55,239 nucleotides of DNA, taken from a virus. The stretch spans positions 1-55,239 of IMG/VR virus record IMGVR_UViG_3300045109_000002. The stretch is one strand, 5' to 3'. This document shows, piece by piece, positions 25,441 through 31,953 of this stretch. Below the pieces are notes generated by a model. That model was given only the letters and a program-made list of their open reading frames with translations. It ran no database searches and was not told the DNA's origin. The translations under genes were made by a program, and so were the position numbers. Within the stretch, counting starts at the first letter, position 1, and each line of letters opens with the position of its first letter.

Positions 25441-25463
25441 CTCGCAAAGCAGGAGGTTGTCAA
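25434..25463 (-). promoter_or_regulatory. Sigma70-type leftward promoter
   Basis: A perfect TTGACA (25458-25463, minus strand) is separated by 18 bases from TAGTAT (25434-25439). The expected start is about 25427, the A of the first leftward gene. It overlaps the rightward promoter: the two -10 boxes share the same six or seven bases. Confidence 0.6.
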
Positions 25464-25464
25464 C

Positions 25465-25680
25465 ATGGTTCGCATGGATGAACGGCAACTTCCGCTCATC
25501 AAAGAGGTCATCGACGACCGCATCGCCCTGCGCAAGGCCAAGATGAGCGCTCTAGGTGCCAAGGGCGGGAGGAGCAAAAGTGACCGAAAACTCCGAGCGT
25601 GCCGAGAGAATCTCGCACGCGCTCAAGCAGCGCGATGGCCGGGACGACCCCGAGCAGGGCAGCCCAATAACCAAGGCTGA
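25465..25680 (+). CDS. Small basic protein, first gene of the rightward arm
   Basis: 71 residues from ATG 25465 (AGGAGG, eight bases upstream). MVRMDERQLPLIKEVIDDRI is followed by a basic part (RKAKMSALGAKGGRSKSDRK) and Arg/Ala-rich tail. It overlaps the next gene by about 100 bases. It may be an early DNA- or RNA-binding protein; no family is recognised. Confidence 0.55.
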   Translation: MVRMDERQLPLIKEVIDDRIALRKAKMSALGAKGGRSKSDRKLRACRENLARAQAARWPGRPRAGQPNNQG

Positions 25681-25936
25681 CTATGATGAGATGATGGCCG
25701 ACCGGCCTGAGAAATTCAACGCTAATGAGGTCGGCTATCGCAAAGCACCCCGTGGCTCGGAGTACCGGTGCGAGAATTGTCTGCACTTTTATTCACGTCA
25801 AGTCGACGGCTTTGGTGTGTGCGAGATATTCAGGTCACCTCAAACCGACATCTCCGGGGTGGACCCAAAGTGGTTATGTGACTGGTGGACCCAAGATGGT
25901 GAAAACTTCCCGCTAGTCAGAAAGGAGGCCGAGTGA
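25580..25936 (+). CDS. Small protein with HiPIP-like cysteine pattern
   Basis: 118 residues from GTG 25580 (SD GGAGGAG, five bases upstream). Residues 62-103 hold C64-x2-C67-x13-C81-x18-C100 with aromatic residues around (CENCLHFY, VCEIF, WLCDWW). This resembles high-potential iron-sulfur proteins, in which four Cys bind a 4Fe-4S cluster and the last is followed by an aromatic residue. Spacing is slightly longer than the usual motif, and a zinc site is an alternative. The N-terminal half is charged and probably disordered. Confidence 0.55.
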   Translation: MTENSERAERISHALKQRDGRDDPEQGSPITKADYDEMMADRPEKFNANEVGYRKAPRGSEYRCENCLHFYSRQVDGFGVCEIFRSPQTDISGVDPKWLCDWWTQDGENFPLVRKEAE

Positions 25937-26056
25937 ATGACACTAAAGGAGTTGGCCCTACTTACAGGGCGAGCTATCTTGTACATTCTAACCTTGATAG
26001 GGACCGTGATCGGACTACTCATGTGGCCCTACATTGAACACCTTCGGGCTAAGTAA
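25937..26056 (+). CDS. Small single-span membrane protein
   Basis: 39 residues (MTLKELALLTGRAILYILTL, then a continuous hydrophobic run to LLMWPYIEHLRAK). The ATG follows the previous stop directly (TGAATG) and AAAGGAGG lies ten bases upstream. One transmembrane helix of about 22 residues. Function unknown; small early membrane proteins often act in superinfection exclusion or host takeover. Confidence 0.5.
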   Translation: MTLKELALLTGRAILYILTLIGTVIGLLMWPYIEHLRAK

Positions 26057-26362
26057 CGCCACCAACTAAGTAACACCACCTCAACAACTTACGCTTAGCT
26101 AGATATTCCCAGAGAATTTTTACGTAGACCAGGATAGAAAATTCGCCGCAAGCTCGCGTGTGCGTGCGTGGGTCGCGTGTGAGGTGATGGGGTGCCCTGG
26201 TGGGGTGAACGTTTGCGAGAGGGTGTGGTCAGGTGGGCACACTGTGTGGCACATAGTGTGCGTGTACGCGCGGGCGCGCGAGCGGGTAATGAGAGTACTG
26301 AGCGTACTAGCGAAATTGTACTAGTACTCACAAACTTTGGAAAAGGGTTGCACATTTGTGGC

Positions 26363-26393
26363 ACTTTTGTTCCGCAAAGTGGCAAAAGTTTTC
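26363..26393 (+). terminator. Hairpin with short T-run, possible terminator
   Basis: ACTTTTG pairs with CAAAAGT, and inside this CCGC pairs with GTGG over an AAA loop, with a two-base bulge. It is followed by TTTT then C. The T-run is short, so termination may be partial or the element may act differently. It would end transcription of the first rightward genes. Confidence 0.45.
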
Positions 26394-26410
26394 GTGGACA
26401 CTTTTTGTTA

Positions 26411-26472
26411 ACTTGCGCGTTTTGAACGACTTGCGTTTTGGCATGCGCTTTGCAAGAGGCATTTGCGTTCGT
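26411..26472. repeat. Cluster of TTGCG-type short repeats
   Basis: Four imperfect copies follow each other: ACTTGCGCGTTTTGA, ACTTGCGTTTTGG, ATGCGCTTTGCA and ATTTGCGTTCG, spaced 13-19 bases. Such closely spaced repeats in a non-coding region can be iterons or operator sites. No protein partner is known. Confidence 0.4.
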
Positions 26473-26542
26473 GTTTTTCACGGACGGGGAATTTCAGGCA
26501 TGCGGGACAGCCAAGTCGGCGCCCTGACAAAGGAGAATCACC

Positions 26543-26725
26543 ATGGTTTGCGTTATCGACAAAGCGAAGGGTACACTCACAGTGACGATTCCGTTGCAGG
26601 AAGCAAAAGCATCGGCATCTGGAAAGACTCTGGTCATCGCCAGCACTCATGGCAATCAGGCGACGGGCATCAACATGGACGGGCGGCCTGTGATTCTTGG
26701 GCTGAACGCCTATCTGCGTGTCTGA
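26543..26725 (+). CDS. Hypothetical 60-residue protein
   Basis: MVCVIDKAKGTLTVTIPLQE followed by STHGNQATGINMDGRPVILG: alternating hydrophobic pattern of a small beta-rich protein. A strong SD (AAAGGAG) precedes ATG 26543. It stands alone between two non-coding stretches, so it may be expressed from its own promoter. No family is recognised. Confidence 0.6.
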   Translation: MVCVIDKAKGTLTVTIPLQEAKASASGKTLVIASTHGNQATGINMDGRPVILGLNAYLRV

Positions 26726-26784
26726 AATACCACAGGGTGTGTCCATTCTGCCACAGGGGCAGCCTGCACGGTTGCCCCCTTGAT

Positions 26785-26824
26785 GTTACCTTTTCACCCA
26801 TTCTGTAACCTTTTGAACCATTCG
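26785..26824. repeat. Tandem 20-base repeat (two copies)
   Basis: GTTACCTTTTCACCCATTCT is followed directly by GTAACCTTTTGAACCATTCG, 16 of 20 bases identical. Two turns of DNA per unit put both copies on one helix face. It lies just before the presumed structured RNA and could be an operator or promoter-associated element. Confidence 0.5.
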
Positions 26825-26869
26825 CAAAGCGTGCGAGAGCGTGCACGGGAGGGCATGGGCGGTTGACGT

Positions 26870-28080
26870 GCTTCTCCGCGTGCGCTCCCCTGAGCGGGAC
26901 GCTGGCATGGTTGGGTTGGCTCGATAAGCGGCCCTAGATTGCCAGTGACGTGTAGGGTTAGGTTGGAGCGTCGTGAGGTAACAGAGACTCGTCACTGCCG
27001 GGGTGAGTGCTAGACTTGGCTCACCAGGTGAACGGCCCTAGACAAGCCGTGAGAGTGGCAGACAAGATGGTAGCGGCAACTGTTGTGAGGGTCATGGACG
27101 CGCTTGAATAGCAAGCGCACGACACCATACAAGCCCCTGAGCAGGACTGGACAGGCGGCACCACACAACAAGACCCCCGCGCTAACGGAAACTCGATGGC
27201 TGTGAACAGCCGATGGTATGGTGCTTCGGGGACGCAAAACGTCCCCGTTTGGGAGCATAGCTCCCATGTGTTCAGGTGTGCCCTCTCGGGCGCATTGGCG
27301 AACAAAAGCCCCTACGATGGAGAGTCAATCAGGAAGTGGACCTGTGTCCGTCATCTGTGCGGCCTACTCCCTGTGATGCAGCAGGGCAGGCGACAGACCG
27401 TACACAGCACTCCACATTAGCGTGCGTGTCTGTAGTTGCCAACAAACGAGAGACGCATTGCGGTTCCTGTAGGCCGATAACCCTAGGTGAGCGTTGCTAG
27501 CGGGCGCGCTGTTGAAGGCGCCTGTGAGGCCGTGACCGATGTGTGTCGTGGGTTTGACCTGTAGTTCATGCAACACACGCAGTAACGGGACGCACTCCAT
27601 GGCGGGGTACGCAACACCATACAAGTCTGAGAATGGACATGACCTCATAACTGTCAAGGTTGTGCGAGGACCTGGTGAGTGTGTGCTCTTGTGGCAACCT
27701 GAGCGTACCGATACCGGCGAGCGCAATACAATGGTGTAGAGGCATGGTGTATATCAGGCGATTTTTGTGGATTGTGTTGTGTGATGAGAGTGCGAGCCGG
27801 GAGCATACAGACACGTATGACTTCTCAACCTGTGTCGTTGGACGCGAGACAGGCGCGACAAGCGTTACGGCTCTCATCCGCAGCATTGATGGCATGTGCC
27901 CCTGTGAGGGTAGGTGTTATGAATGGTGCGCGATTTTGGCTAGATTTTTCAGCAATTTGCGTTTCGGTAGCGGGCTAGGATGTGCTTTGCTGGCAAGGGG
28001 ATGCGTTTTGTGAGGCTTTTGCAGGCTTTTTGGTGCTGAGAGTAGCAAAGCAGAGTTTTGCACAGCGCAAATGGGCTAAA
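26870..28080 (+). ncRNA. Large structured non-coding RNA (novel or GOLLD/ROOL-type)
   Basis: About 1.2 kb without protein-like sequence, in a genome otherwise packed with genes, contains at least eleven short perfect stems. Examples: GCGCTTG/CAAGCGC (27100-27118, loop AATAG), GGCTG/CAGCC (27198-27211, loop TGAA), CGGGGACG/CGTCCCCG (27227-27247, loop CAAAA), TGGGAGC/GCTCCCA (27250-27266, loop ATA) and TGTGCCC/GGGCGCA (27277-27294, loop TCTC). Longer pairings are CAGTGACG/CGTCACTG (26943-26997) and CACCATAC/GTATGGTG (27123-27223). Giant ornate RNAs such as GOLLD and ROOL occur in phages; membership cannot be tested here. Strand is inferred from flanking genes and the ends are uncertain. Confidence 0.6.
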
Positions 28081-28133
28081 CTCATGAGAGTACTGGTACT
28101 GTGTTGAATCTGAACGAAAGGAGGACATCGGTC

Positions 28134-28262
28134 ATGATGTTTAGGACTAGCATACGCAAGTTGGTGCGCCAGTCTGTGGCTCAGGCGCTGGCAGCAGCGA
28201 AGGCGTCGGTGCATCCGAAGATTAGGCGCATCGAAGGGTTTGCACTCGTCAGGACCTTCTGA
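28134..28262 (+). CDS. Small basic helical protein
   Basis: 42 residues: MMFRTSIRKLVRQSVAQALA, then AAAKASVHPKIRRIEGFALV. An amphipathic helix with many Arg/Lys residues. AGGAGG lies nine bases before ATG 28134. It marks the end of the non-coding stretch. Function unknown. Confidence 0.5.
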   Translation: MMFRTSIRKLVRQSVAQALAAAKASVHPKIRRIEGFALVRTF

Positions 28263-28422
28263 AGTTGTGAGGTTCGTGAAGTGCTGACGGTAGGGCTGAT
28301 TGCGATGCACGCCGGTCTGTGTAGCATACGGTGCACAGAAGGTAGCTAAAGGGACGCGGTCAGCCTGTCCGTGAGCACTTTTGAGGGTGTGCTAGAGGGT
28401 GCTCACAGAGGGAGACATATGT
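28263..28422. other. Short intergenic region, nothing recognised
   Basis: 160 bases, G/T-rich, without a convincing gene. No clear promoter or terminator was seen; the SD of the next gene (GAGGGAGA) lies at its end. Confidence 0.4.
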
Positions 28423-28617
28423 ATGACACGTAAGGTCAAGTGGTTGCTGTTGGGCATGCTGGTGGTTGTGAGTACTGCGGTGGCCGACCGGGTACCTGCT
28501 TTCTATAAGACGGTCAGGCTCAGCCCGAGGGAGGTGCTCATCAGTTGTAAGGAAGATGCCAGTCCGAAGGTCGATGTGAAGGGAGAGTTTGTGGTGGTCT
28601 CCTGTCCAGCACCGTGA
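28423..28617 (+). CDS. Small secreted or membrane-anchored protein
   Basis: 64 residues from ATG 28423. MTRKVKWLLLGMLVVVSTAVA is a typical signal peptide (basic start, hydrophobic core, A-x-A). The mature part has two Cys (VLISCKEDASPKVDVKGEF, then VVVSCPAP) that could form a disulfide. Role unknown; periplasmic early proteins may modify the host envelope. Confidence 0.6.
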   Translation: MTRKVKWLLLGMLVVVSTAVADRVPAFYKTVRLSPREVLISCKEDASPKVDVKGEFVVVSCPAP

Positions 28618-28712
28618 TGAAGTGAGTGTTGACAGTGGGCCTGGTGACAGGGGTTCGCTGTGAGCGCTCGCTGGTCAACCGCTAGTCAATGGTGCTCAAA
28701 AGGAGGACGTGC

Positions 28713-28955
28713 ATGTCACTCACATGGTCAGGTGGTTCACCAGAAACGCCACAGAGACACAGCAACACGGTTGTGGCGGTGGATGAGATTCCGCAGTGTT
28801 GTTTGTGCGAGGATGGTACGCTGGCTGAGTTTGACGCCAAGTTGGTCGAGCTTTATGGAGGCCAGTGGGGGTTTGTGTGTGCGAGACACTTTAAGAGGTA
28901 TGGTGCGTATAGCACTCTGGGCATTGGGAAGGCTCAGAGGTTGGTGCTGAGGTGA
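28713..28955 (+). CDS. Small zinc-binding protein
   Basis: 80 residues from ATG 28713 (AAAGGAGG, six bases upstream). CCLCEDGTLAEFDAKLVELY followed by FVCARHFKRYG forms a Cys-x2-Cys ... Cys-x2-His site. It is one of several zinc-knuckle proteins in this stretch. Family not recognised. Confidence 0.6.
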   Translation: MSLTWSGGSPETPQRHSNTVVAVDEIPQCCLCEDGTLAEFDAKLVELYGGQWGFVCARHFKRYGAYSTLGIGKAQRLVLR

Positions 28956-29065
28956 CGGTCACGAATGTGAACATGTGGACCATCGTGGGGTTTGCGGTGG
29001 CTGCCTTGGTTGGGGTGTTGTGGGAGTGGTTGTTGACCGTCAGGGGCCGAGGTGTCAGGAGGTGA
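28952..29065 (+). CDS. Small single-span membrane protein
   Basis: 37 residues starting at GTG 28952, which overlaps the previous stop (GTGA). VNMWTIVGFAVAALVGVLW is a transmembrane helix, followed by a short basic tail (TVRGRGVRR). Function unknown. Confidence 0.4.
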   Translation: MTVTNVNMWTIVGFAVAALVGVLWEWLLTVRGRGVRR

Positions 29066-29070
29066 CGGCA

Positions 29071-29334
29071 GTGGATAACGTTCTAACGGTGACGAAGTGC
29101 ATGAGGGCTGAGGTCAATAGGAATCAGCATCAGTGTGAACAGTGTGGAAGGGTGCCCGACACACTCTATCGGTTTTGGCACCTGTTGCCTGGTGAGGATG
29201 GGCTGCATGAGGCGGTGGTGCGGTTGTTGCCTGCCTTTTGTGGGCATGCGTGCTGGCGGGTATTTGTCAATGGTAAGCAGTTTTCGGACCGCTCAGGAGT
29301 GCGTGAGAATGTGGGGGTGGCGAATGGCCGCTAA
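29071..29334 (+). CDS. Small zinc-binding protein
   Basis: 87 residues from GTG 29071 (AGGAGG, eight bases upstream). QCEQCGRVPDTLYRFWHLLP and later FCGHACWRVFVNGKQ provide two knuckles (CxxC and CxxxC with His). Possibly nucleic-acid binding. It overlaps the next gene by 11 bases. Confidence 0.55.
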   Translation: MDNVLTVTKCMRAEVNRNQHQCEQCGRVPDTLYRFWHLLPGEDGLHEAVVRLLPAFCGHACWRVFVNGKQFSDRSGVRENVGVANGR

Positions 29335-29758
29335 GACAGGCATGCTGCCGGTGGCTGGCAACCTTAGTGCGGGATTGCTGGATAGTTTTGCGCCTGCGTT
29401 TATTGAGGACATGGTCAGATGGCTTGGTGAGCAGGGTGGTGAGGAGCCTAAGGTGTTGTTCGAGGCCCTTGGGGGGAGTAAGGAGTTCAGGCATGTGATC
29501 GAGGCTGGTCTGGAAGCGGCGCGGAAGGCTGACCTTGGTGAGGGCCTTGGTGAGGGCAAGGGTACGGATGGAGCAGCTTGCTGGACAGAAGGTGACATGA
29601 TGTGGGGCTTGAGATTTAGTGGTCCGCCGCGCGGGATGGATGCTGACGAGGCACTGAGGTGGGCATTGGCAGCCCTGTTTGGGTACTGGGTGTGGTCGGT
29701 GGCCTATCCGTGGTTTGGCAGTGAGGTGCAGAGGATTCTGTGGCAGCAGGGGTGGTGA
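29324..29758 (+). CDS. Hypothetical protein
   Basis: 144 residues from ATG 29324; upstream in-frame sequence overlaps the previous gene in another frame and is rejected. Helical, acidic (FAPAFIEDMVRWLGEQGGEE, then FRHVIEAGLEAARKADLGEG), with a hydrophobic C-terminal segment (ALRWALAALFGYWVWSVAYP) that may be a membrane helix. No family is recognised. Confidence 0.55.
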   Translation: MAAKTGMLPVAGNLSAGLLDSFAPAFIEDMVRWLGEQGGEEPKVLFEALGGSKEFRHVIEAGLEAARKADLGEGLGEGKGTDGAACWTEGDMMWGLRFSGPPRGMDADEALRWALAALFGYWVWSVAYPWFGSEVQRILWQQGW

Positions 29759-29858
29759 GTGGTGTTGCCTCCTGTGCATCGCTAATGTCGAGTACCTCAC
29801 TCACGAAATGGTAATCGGGTGTGAGGGGTGGTGAGCGCAGGGGTGAAGGGGGTGAAGC

Positions 29859-30116
29859 ATGGTTCTGCCAGTGGAGTGCGAGTGCGGTGAGATCATTCCC
29901 GTGGAGCTAGTGAGCGAGGACGATGTTTGTGTGGCGGTAGGCAGACCTTGGACGGGACATGGGCACCATCCTGGGCGGGTGACGTTTTTGTGTCCCTGCG
30001 GGAGCAGGCATGTGACCGGACCTGCTGTTTATCCTGACTGGAGAGCGGCAGAGAGGCTGCTCAGGAAGTGGTGGGGTGAGCATAAGGAGCATGTGCGGGG
30101 GAATGTGGCTAACTAG
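29859..30116 (+). CDS. Small zinc-ribbon protein
   Basis: 85 residues. ECECGEIIPVELV near the N-terminus and FLCPCGSRHVTG in the middle form two CxC(G) knuckles, a zinc-ribbon layout. A basic helix follows (WRAAERLLRKWWGEHKEH). SD AAGGGGGTG. Function unknown. Confidence 0.6.
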   Translation: MVLPVECECGEIIPVELVSEDDVCVAVGRPWTGHGHHPGRVTFLCPCGSRHVTGPAVYPDWRAAERLLRKWWGEHKEHVRGNVAN

Positions 30117-30132
30117 TTTGCAAGGGTGAATC

Positions 30133-30366
30133 ATGGACAGCGAAGCACACAGCATTTGTGAGTTTTGTGTTCAGGTGTTTGTTAAGCATGGTACGGTATT
30201 TACTGGTACTGTGCATGTGCAGGAGTGCTGTTTTTGTGGTCATGAGCACAAGACGGGACAGTTCATGAGGCTGGACGATGGGCCTGATGGAGTGAGAGTG
30301 AGGCCGTGGTGGTGTGCCGACAAACTTGGCATTCACAGGCAGCGAGGGATGGTGATGCATGCCTAA
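30133..30366 (+). CDS. Small zinc-binding protein
   Basis: 77 residues. ICEFCVQVFVKHGTVFTG, QECCFCGHEHKTGQF and WWCADKLGIHRQRG give three Cys-containing knuckles. It shares the style of its neighbours, and the whole group may bind host RNA polymerase or nucleic acids. No family is recognised. Confidence 0.55.
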   Translation: MDSEAHSICEFCVQVFVKHGTVFTGTVHVQECCFCGHEHKTGQFMRLDDGPDGVRVRPWWCADKLGIHRQRGMVMHA

Positions 30367-30487
30367 GAAGGTGCGCAAGCTACCTAAGTGTGGTACGAGA
30401 TTGTGTCTTGCAAGGTACATATGGAGGATGGTGAGTGATGCCAAAAAAGATGGGCAAGGGCGGTACAAGAAAGCACGGAAGGGGTAA
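30359..30487 (+). CDS. Possible small basic peptide (42 residues)
   Basis: MPKKVRKLPKCGTRLCLARY and a Lys/Arg-rich end (KDGQGRYKKARKG). It overlaps the previous gene slightly and the zinc-finger gene at 30438 by 50 bases in another frame, so only one of the two overlapping parts may be real. Weak start signal. Confidence 0.3.
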   Translation: MPKKVRKLPKCGTRLCLARYIWRMVSDAKKDGQGRYKKARKG

Positions 30488-30707
30488 GCGCAAAGCTGAG
30501 AGGTCTCGCTGGCACTCGTATGCGGGCATCCTGGGGAACAGTGAGGCGCGTAAGATGGCCAGGGGGGAGCGCAGGCAGGAGCGCTTGCAGGTCAGGAGGG
30601 AAGCGAGAGTGTGCGGGAGGTGTGGGATGAGGGGGTTTGGTGACAGGCGGGCGCTTGTGAGGCACGTGCGGGGTTGTGATGGTCGGGAGGTGAGCCATGA
30701 AAAGTGA
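30438..30707 (+). CDS. Basic C2HC zinc-finger protein
   Basis: 89 residues. A strongly basic N-terminal half (MPKKMGKGGTRKHGRGKRKA) is followed by CGRCGMRGFGDRRALVRHVR and GC: Cys-x2-Cys-x12-His-x4-Cys, the spacing of a classical zinc finger with Cys as last ligand. Sequence-specific DNA binding is plausible. ATG 30438 has GGAGG ten bases upstream. Confidence 0.6.
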   Translation: MPKKMGKGGTRKHGRGKRKAERSRWHSYAGILGNSEARKMARGERRQERLQVRREARVCGRCGMRGFGDRRALVRHVRGCDGREVSHEK

Positions 30708-31341
30708 ACAGATTGGCGATTGTCTCTTTGAGTACGTAAGCGAGCTTGGGAATCCCACGAAACAGTGTGGGAGTGTCGAGCAGATGCACGATGACTGTGT
30801 GGAGACGGCACGGGGGATGCTGGTCAGGACGGCCGCCGATGGGAGGGATTTCGTGCCGCTGGCCATGGTGTATATGCCCTTAGAGAAGGGGCCGAAGCTG
30901 GCCATGTGTATGGTGATGGGCTGGAACCAGAAGTCCAAGCATGAGGTCGGGAAGGGTCTGGCGGCCTTTGCGGCCAAGCAAAATGCTGCTGCGTTGGTGC
31001 TGGTGACTGATGGGTGGGCTGTCAAAGGGTTGAGGGATACGGCTGAGGCCCGGAGAATCAGGCCGTCGCTGCATCCCGACAGGGTTGAGGTGTTGAGCGC
31101 CAACCTTATCTATCCCGATGGGCAGTGTGTGGGGGTGCTCATGGAGTACAAGAGGGTGCCTATTGTTGGTGCGGCGAGTGGGGAGGGTGCTGGTGCTAGT
31201 GAGCAGGCTGGTGAGCCGGATGGTGAGGGTGTCGAGAAAGCAACCATCGAGTGGGGCGAGATGCTCGATGGGCGGATTATGGGTGGGCATCGAGTGGAGC
31301 AGGGGATTGTACCGGCGTGGCAGGTGGGAGGTACGCAGTGA
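30697..31341 (+). CDS. Hypothetical alpha/beta protein
   Basis: 214 residues. Core with strand-helix pattern: FVPLAMVYMPLEKGPKLAM, then GLAAFAAKQNAAALVLVTDG and VEVLSANLIYPDGQCVGVLM. The C-terminal part (about 70 residues) is Gly/Glu-rich and probably flexible. A conserved-looking Rossmann-like or nuclease-like fold is possible but no motif is definite. ATG overlaps the previous gene. Confidence 0.6.
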   Translation: MKSEQIGDCLFEYVSELGNPTKQCGSVEQMHDDCVETARGMLVRTAADGRDFVPLAMVYMPLEKGPKLAMCMVMGWNQKSKHEVGKGLAAFAAKQNAAALVLVTDGWAVKGLRDTAEARRIRPSLHPDRVEVLSANLIYPDGQCVGVLMEYKRVPIVGAASGEGAGASEQAGEPDGEGVEKATIEWGEMLDGRIMGGHRVEQGIVPAWQVGGTQ

Positions 31342-31598
31342 GCGGCAACTGGCAACCATTTGTGGGGTACCGTGGTCAGGCTGAGGGGGCGCTGAAGAAT
31401 GGCAGCACCATCGAGAAGGTGGGCAGTTTGGATGGCGACACACACCGGGATGGCGCGTTAGGGACGGTCATCGGCAGCATGGGGCCGTTGAGCGACAGTG
31501 CACCGGATAGGTTTGTATATTGCGTCGAATTTATGGATGCGCCGCATGTGCCGGTGTGGATTGTGGGCCATCGCATTCGCGAGGTGGTTGCGAGTTGA
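31338..31598 (+). CDS. Hypothetical protein
   Basis: 86 residues from GTG 31338, overlapping the previous stop (GTGA). NGSTIEKVGSLDGDTHRDGA is followed by FVYCVEFMDAPHVPVWIVGH, suggesting a compact beta-rich domain, possibly SH3-like. Last gene before a probable regulatory gap. No family is recognised. Confidence 0.55.
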   Translation: MSGNWQPFVGYRGQAEGALKNGSTIEKVGSLDGDTHRDGALGTVIGSMGPLSDSAPDRFVYCVEFMDAPHVPVWIVGHRIREVVAS

Positions 31599-31618
31599 CC
31601 TGCTGGCTGGGCTGTCTA

Positions 31619-31645
31619 AGGTCGACCTGTGCCGACTTGGTCGGC
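31619..31645. promoter_or_regulatory. Palindrome and hairpin before the ATPase operon
   Basis: A perfect 10-base palindrome AGGTCGACCT (31619-31628) is followed by the 6-bp hairpin GCCGAC-TTG-GTCGGC (31631-31645). Downstream lies AT-rich sequence with TATAGT (31678-31683), a possible -10 box, then the SD of the next gene. The elements look like an operator for the ATPase gene pair. Confidence 0.45.
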
Positions 31646-31710
31646 ATTTCGCTACAGTGTCTATACAGTATTTACCATATAGTACCAATCTAACATAAAG
31701 GAGTGAACAC

Positions 31711-31953
31711 ATGCCTGACAAGGTGTGGACTGTGGTGCGCATGAACGCCGAGGGTGTGGACGATGTGACCATCACGTCTGACCTGTCCAGGTTGGAGCGC
31801 ATGAATGAGAAGACCTTCTGGGTGGCTGTGTATCGAGGTGACAAAAGGGTGACCTTCGCCATCAGCAGCGAGACGCTCATAACCGTCACTGTCACTGAAG
31901 ACGAGCTTGGCTGTGTGGACGACACAACGTCAATGGAGGAAGCCGATGTCTGA
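31711..31953 (+). CDS. Hypothetical protein preceding the AAA+ ATPase
   Basis: 80 residues. Beta-rich (MPDKVWTVVRMNAEGVDDVT, then FWVAVYRGDKRVTFAISSET) with an acidic end (DELGCVDDTTSMEEADV). A strong SD (AAAGGAG) precedes ATG 31711. It overlaps the ATPase start by 8 bases, suggesting a joint role, perhaps as adaptor or substrate. It lacks the Gly-Gly-Gln/Glu end of Pup, so it is not a Pup. Confidence 0.55.
   Translation: MPDKVWTVVRMNAEGVDDVTITSDLSRLERMNEKTFWVAVYRGDKRVTFAISSETLITVTVTEDELGCVDDTTSMEEADV

Larger units (their letters stand above)
26057..26542. other. Non-coding region of 486 bases with repeats and hairpins
   Basis: No convincing gene on either strand. It contains a GT/GC-rich stretch with the inverted repeat GCACACT/AGTGTGC, a group of GTACT-containing palindromes (GTACTAGTAC), a hairpin at 26363..26393 and TTGCG-type repeats at 26411..26472. 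It probably carries regulatory sites or an origin; no clear promoter box could be fixed. Confidence 0.5.

Noticed and set aside
27660-28013. A 117-codon rightward frame inside the gene-free stretch
   Set aside because: Composition is not protein-like (many Cys, Trp and Arg without pattern), there is no SD, and it crosses the structured RNA region.
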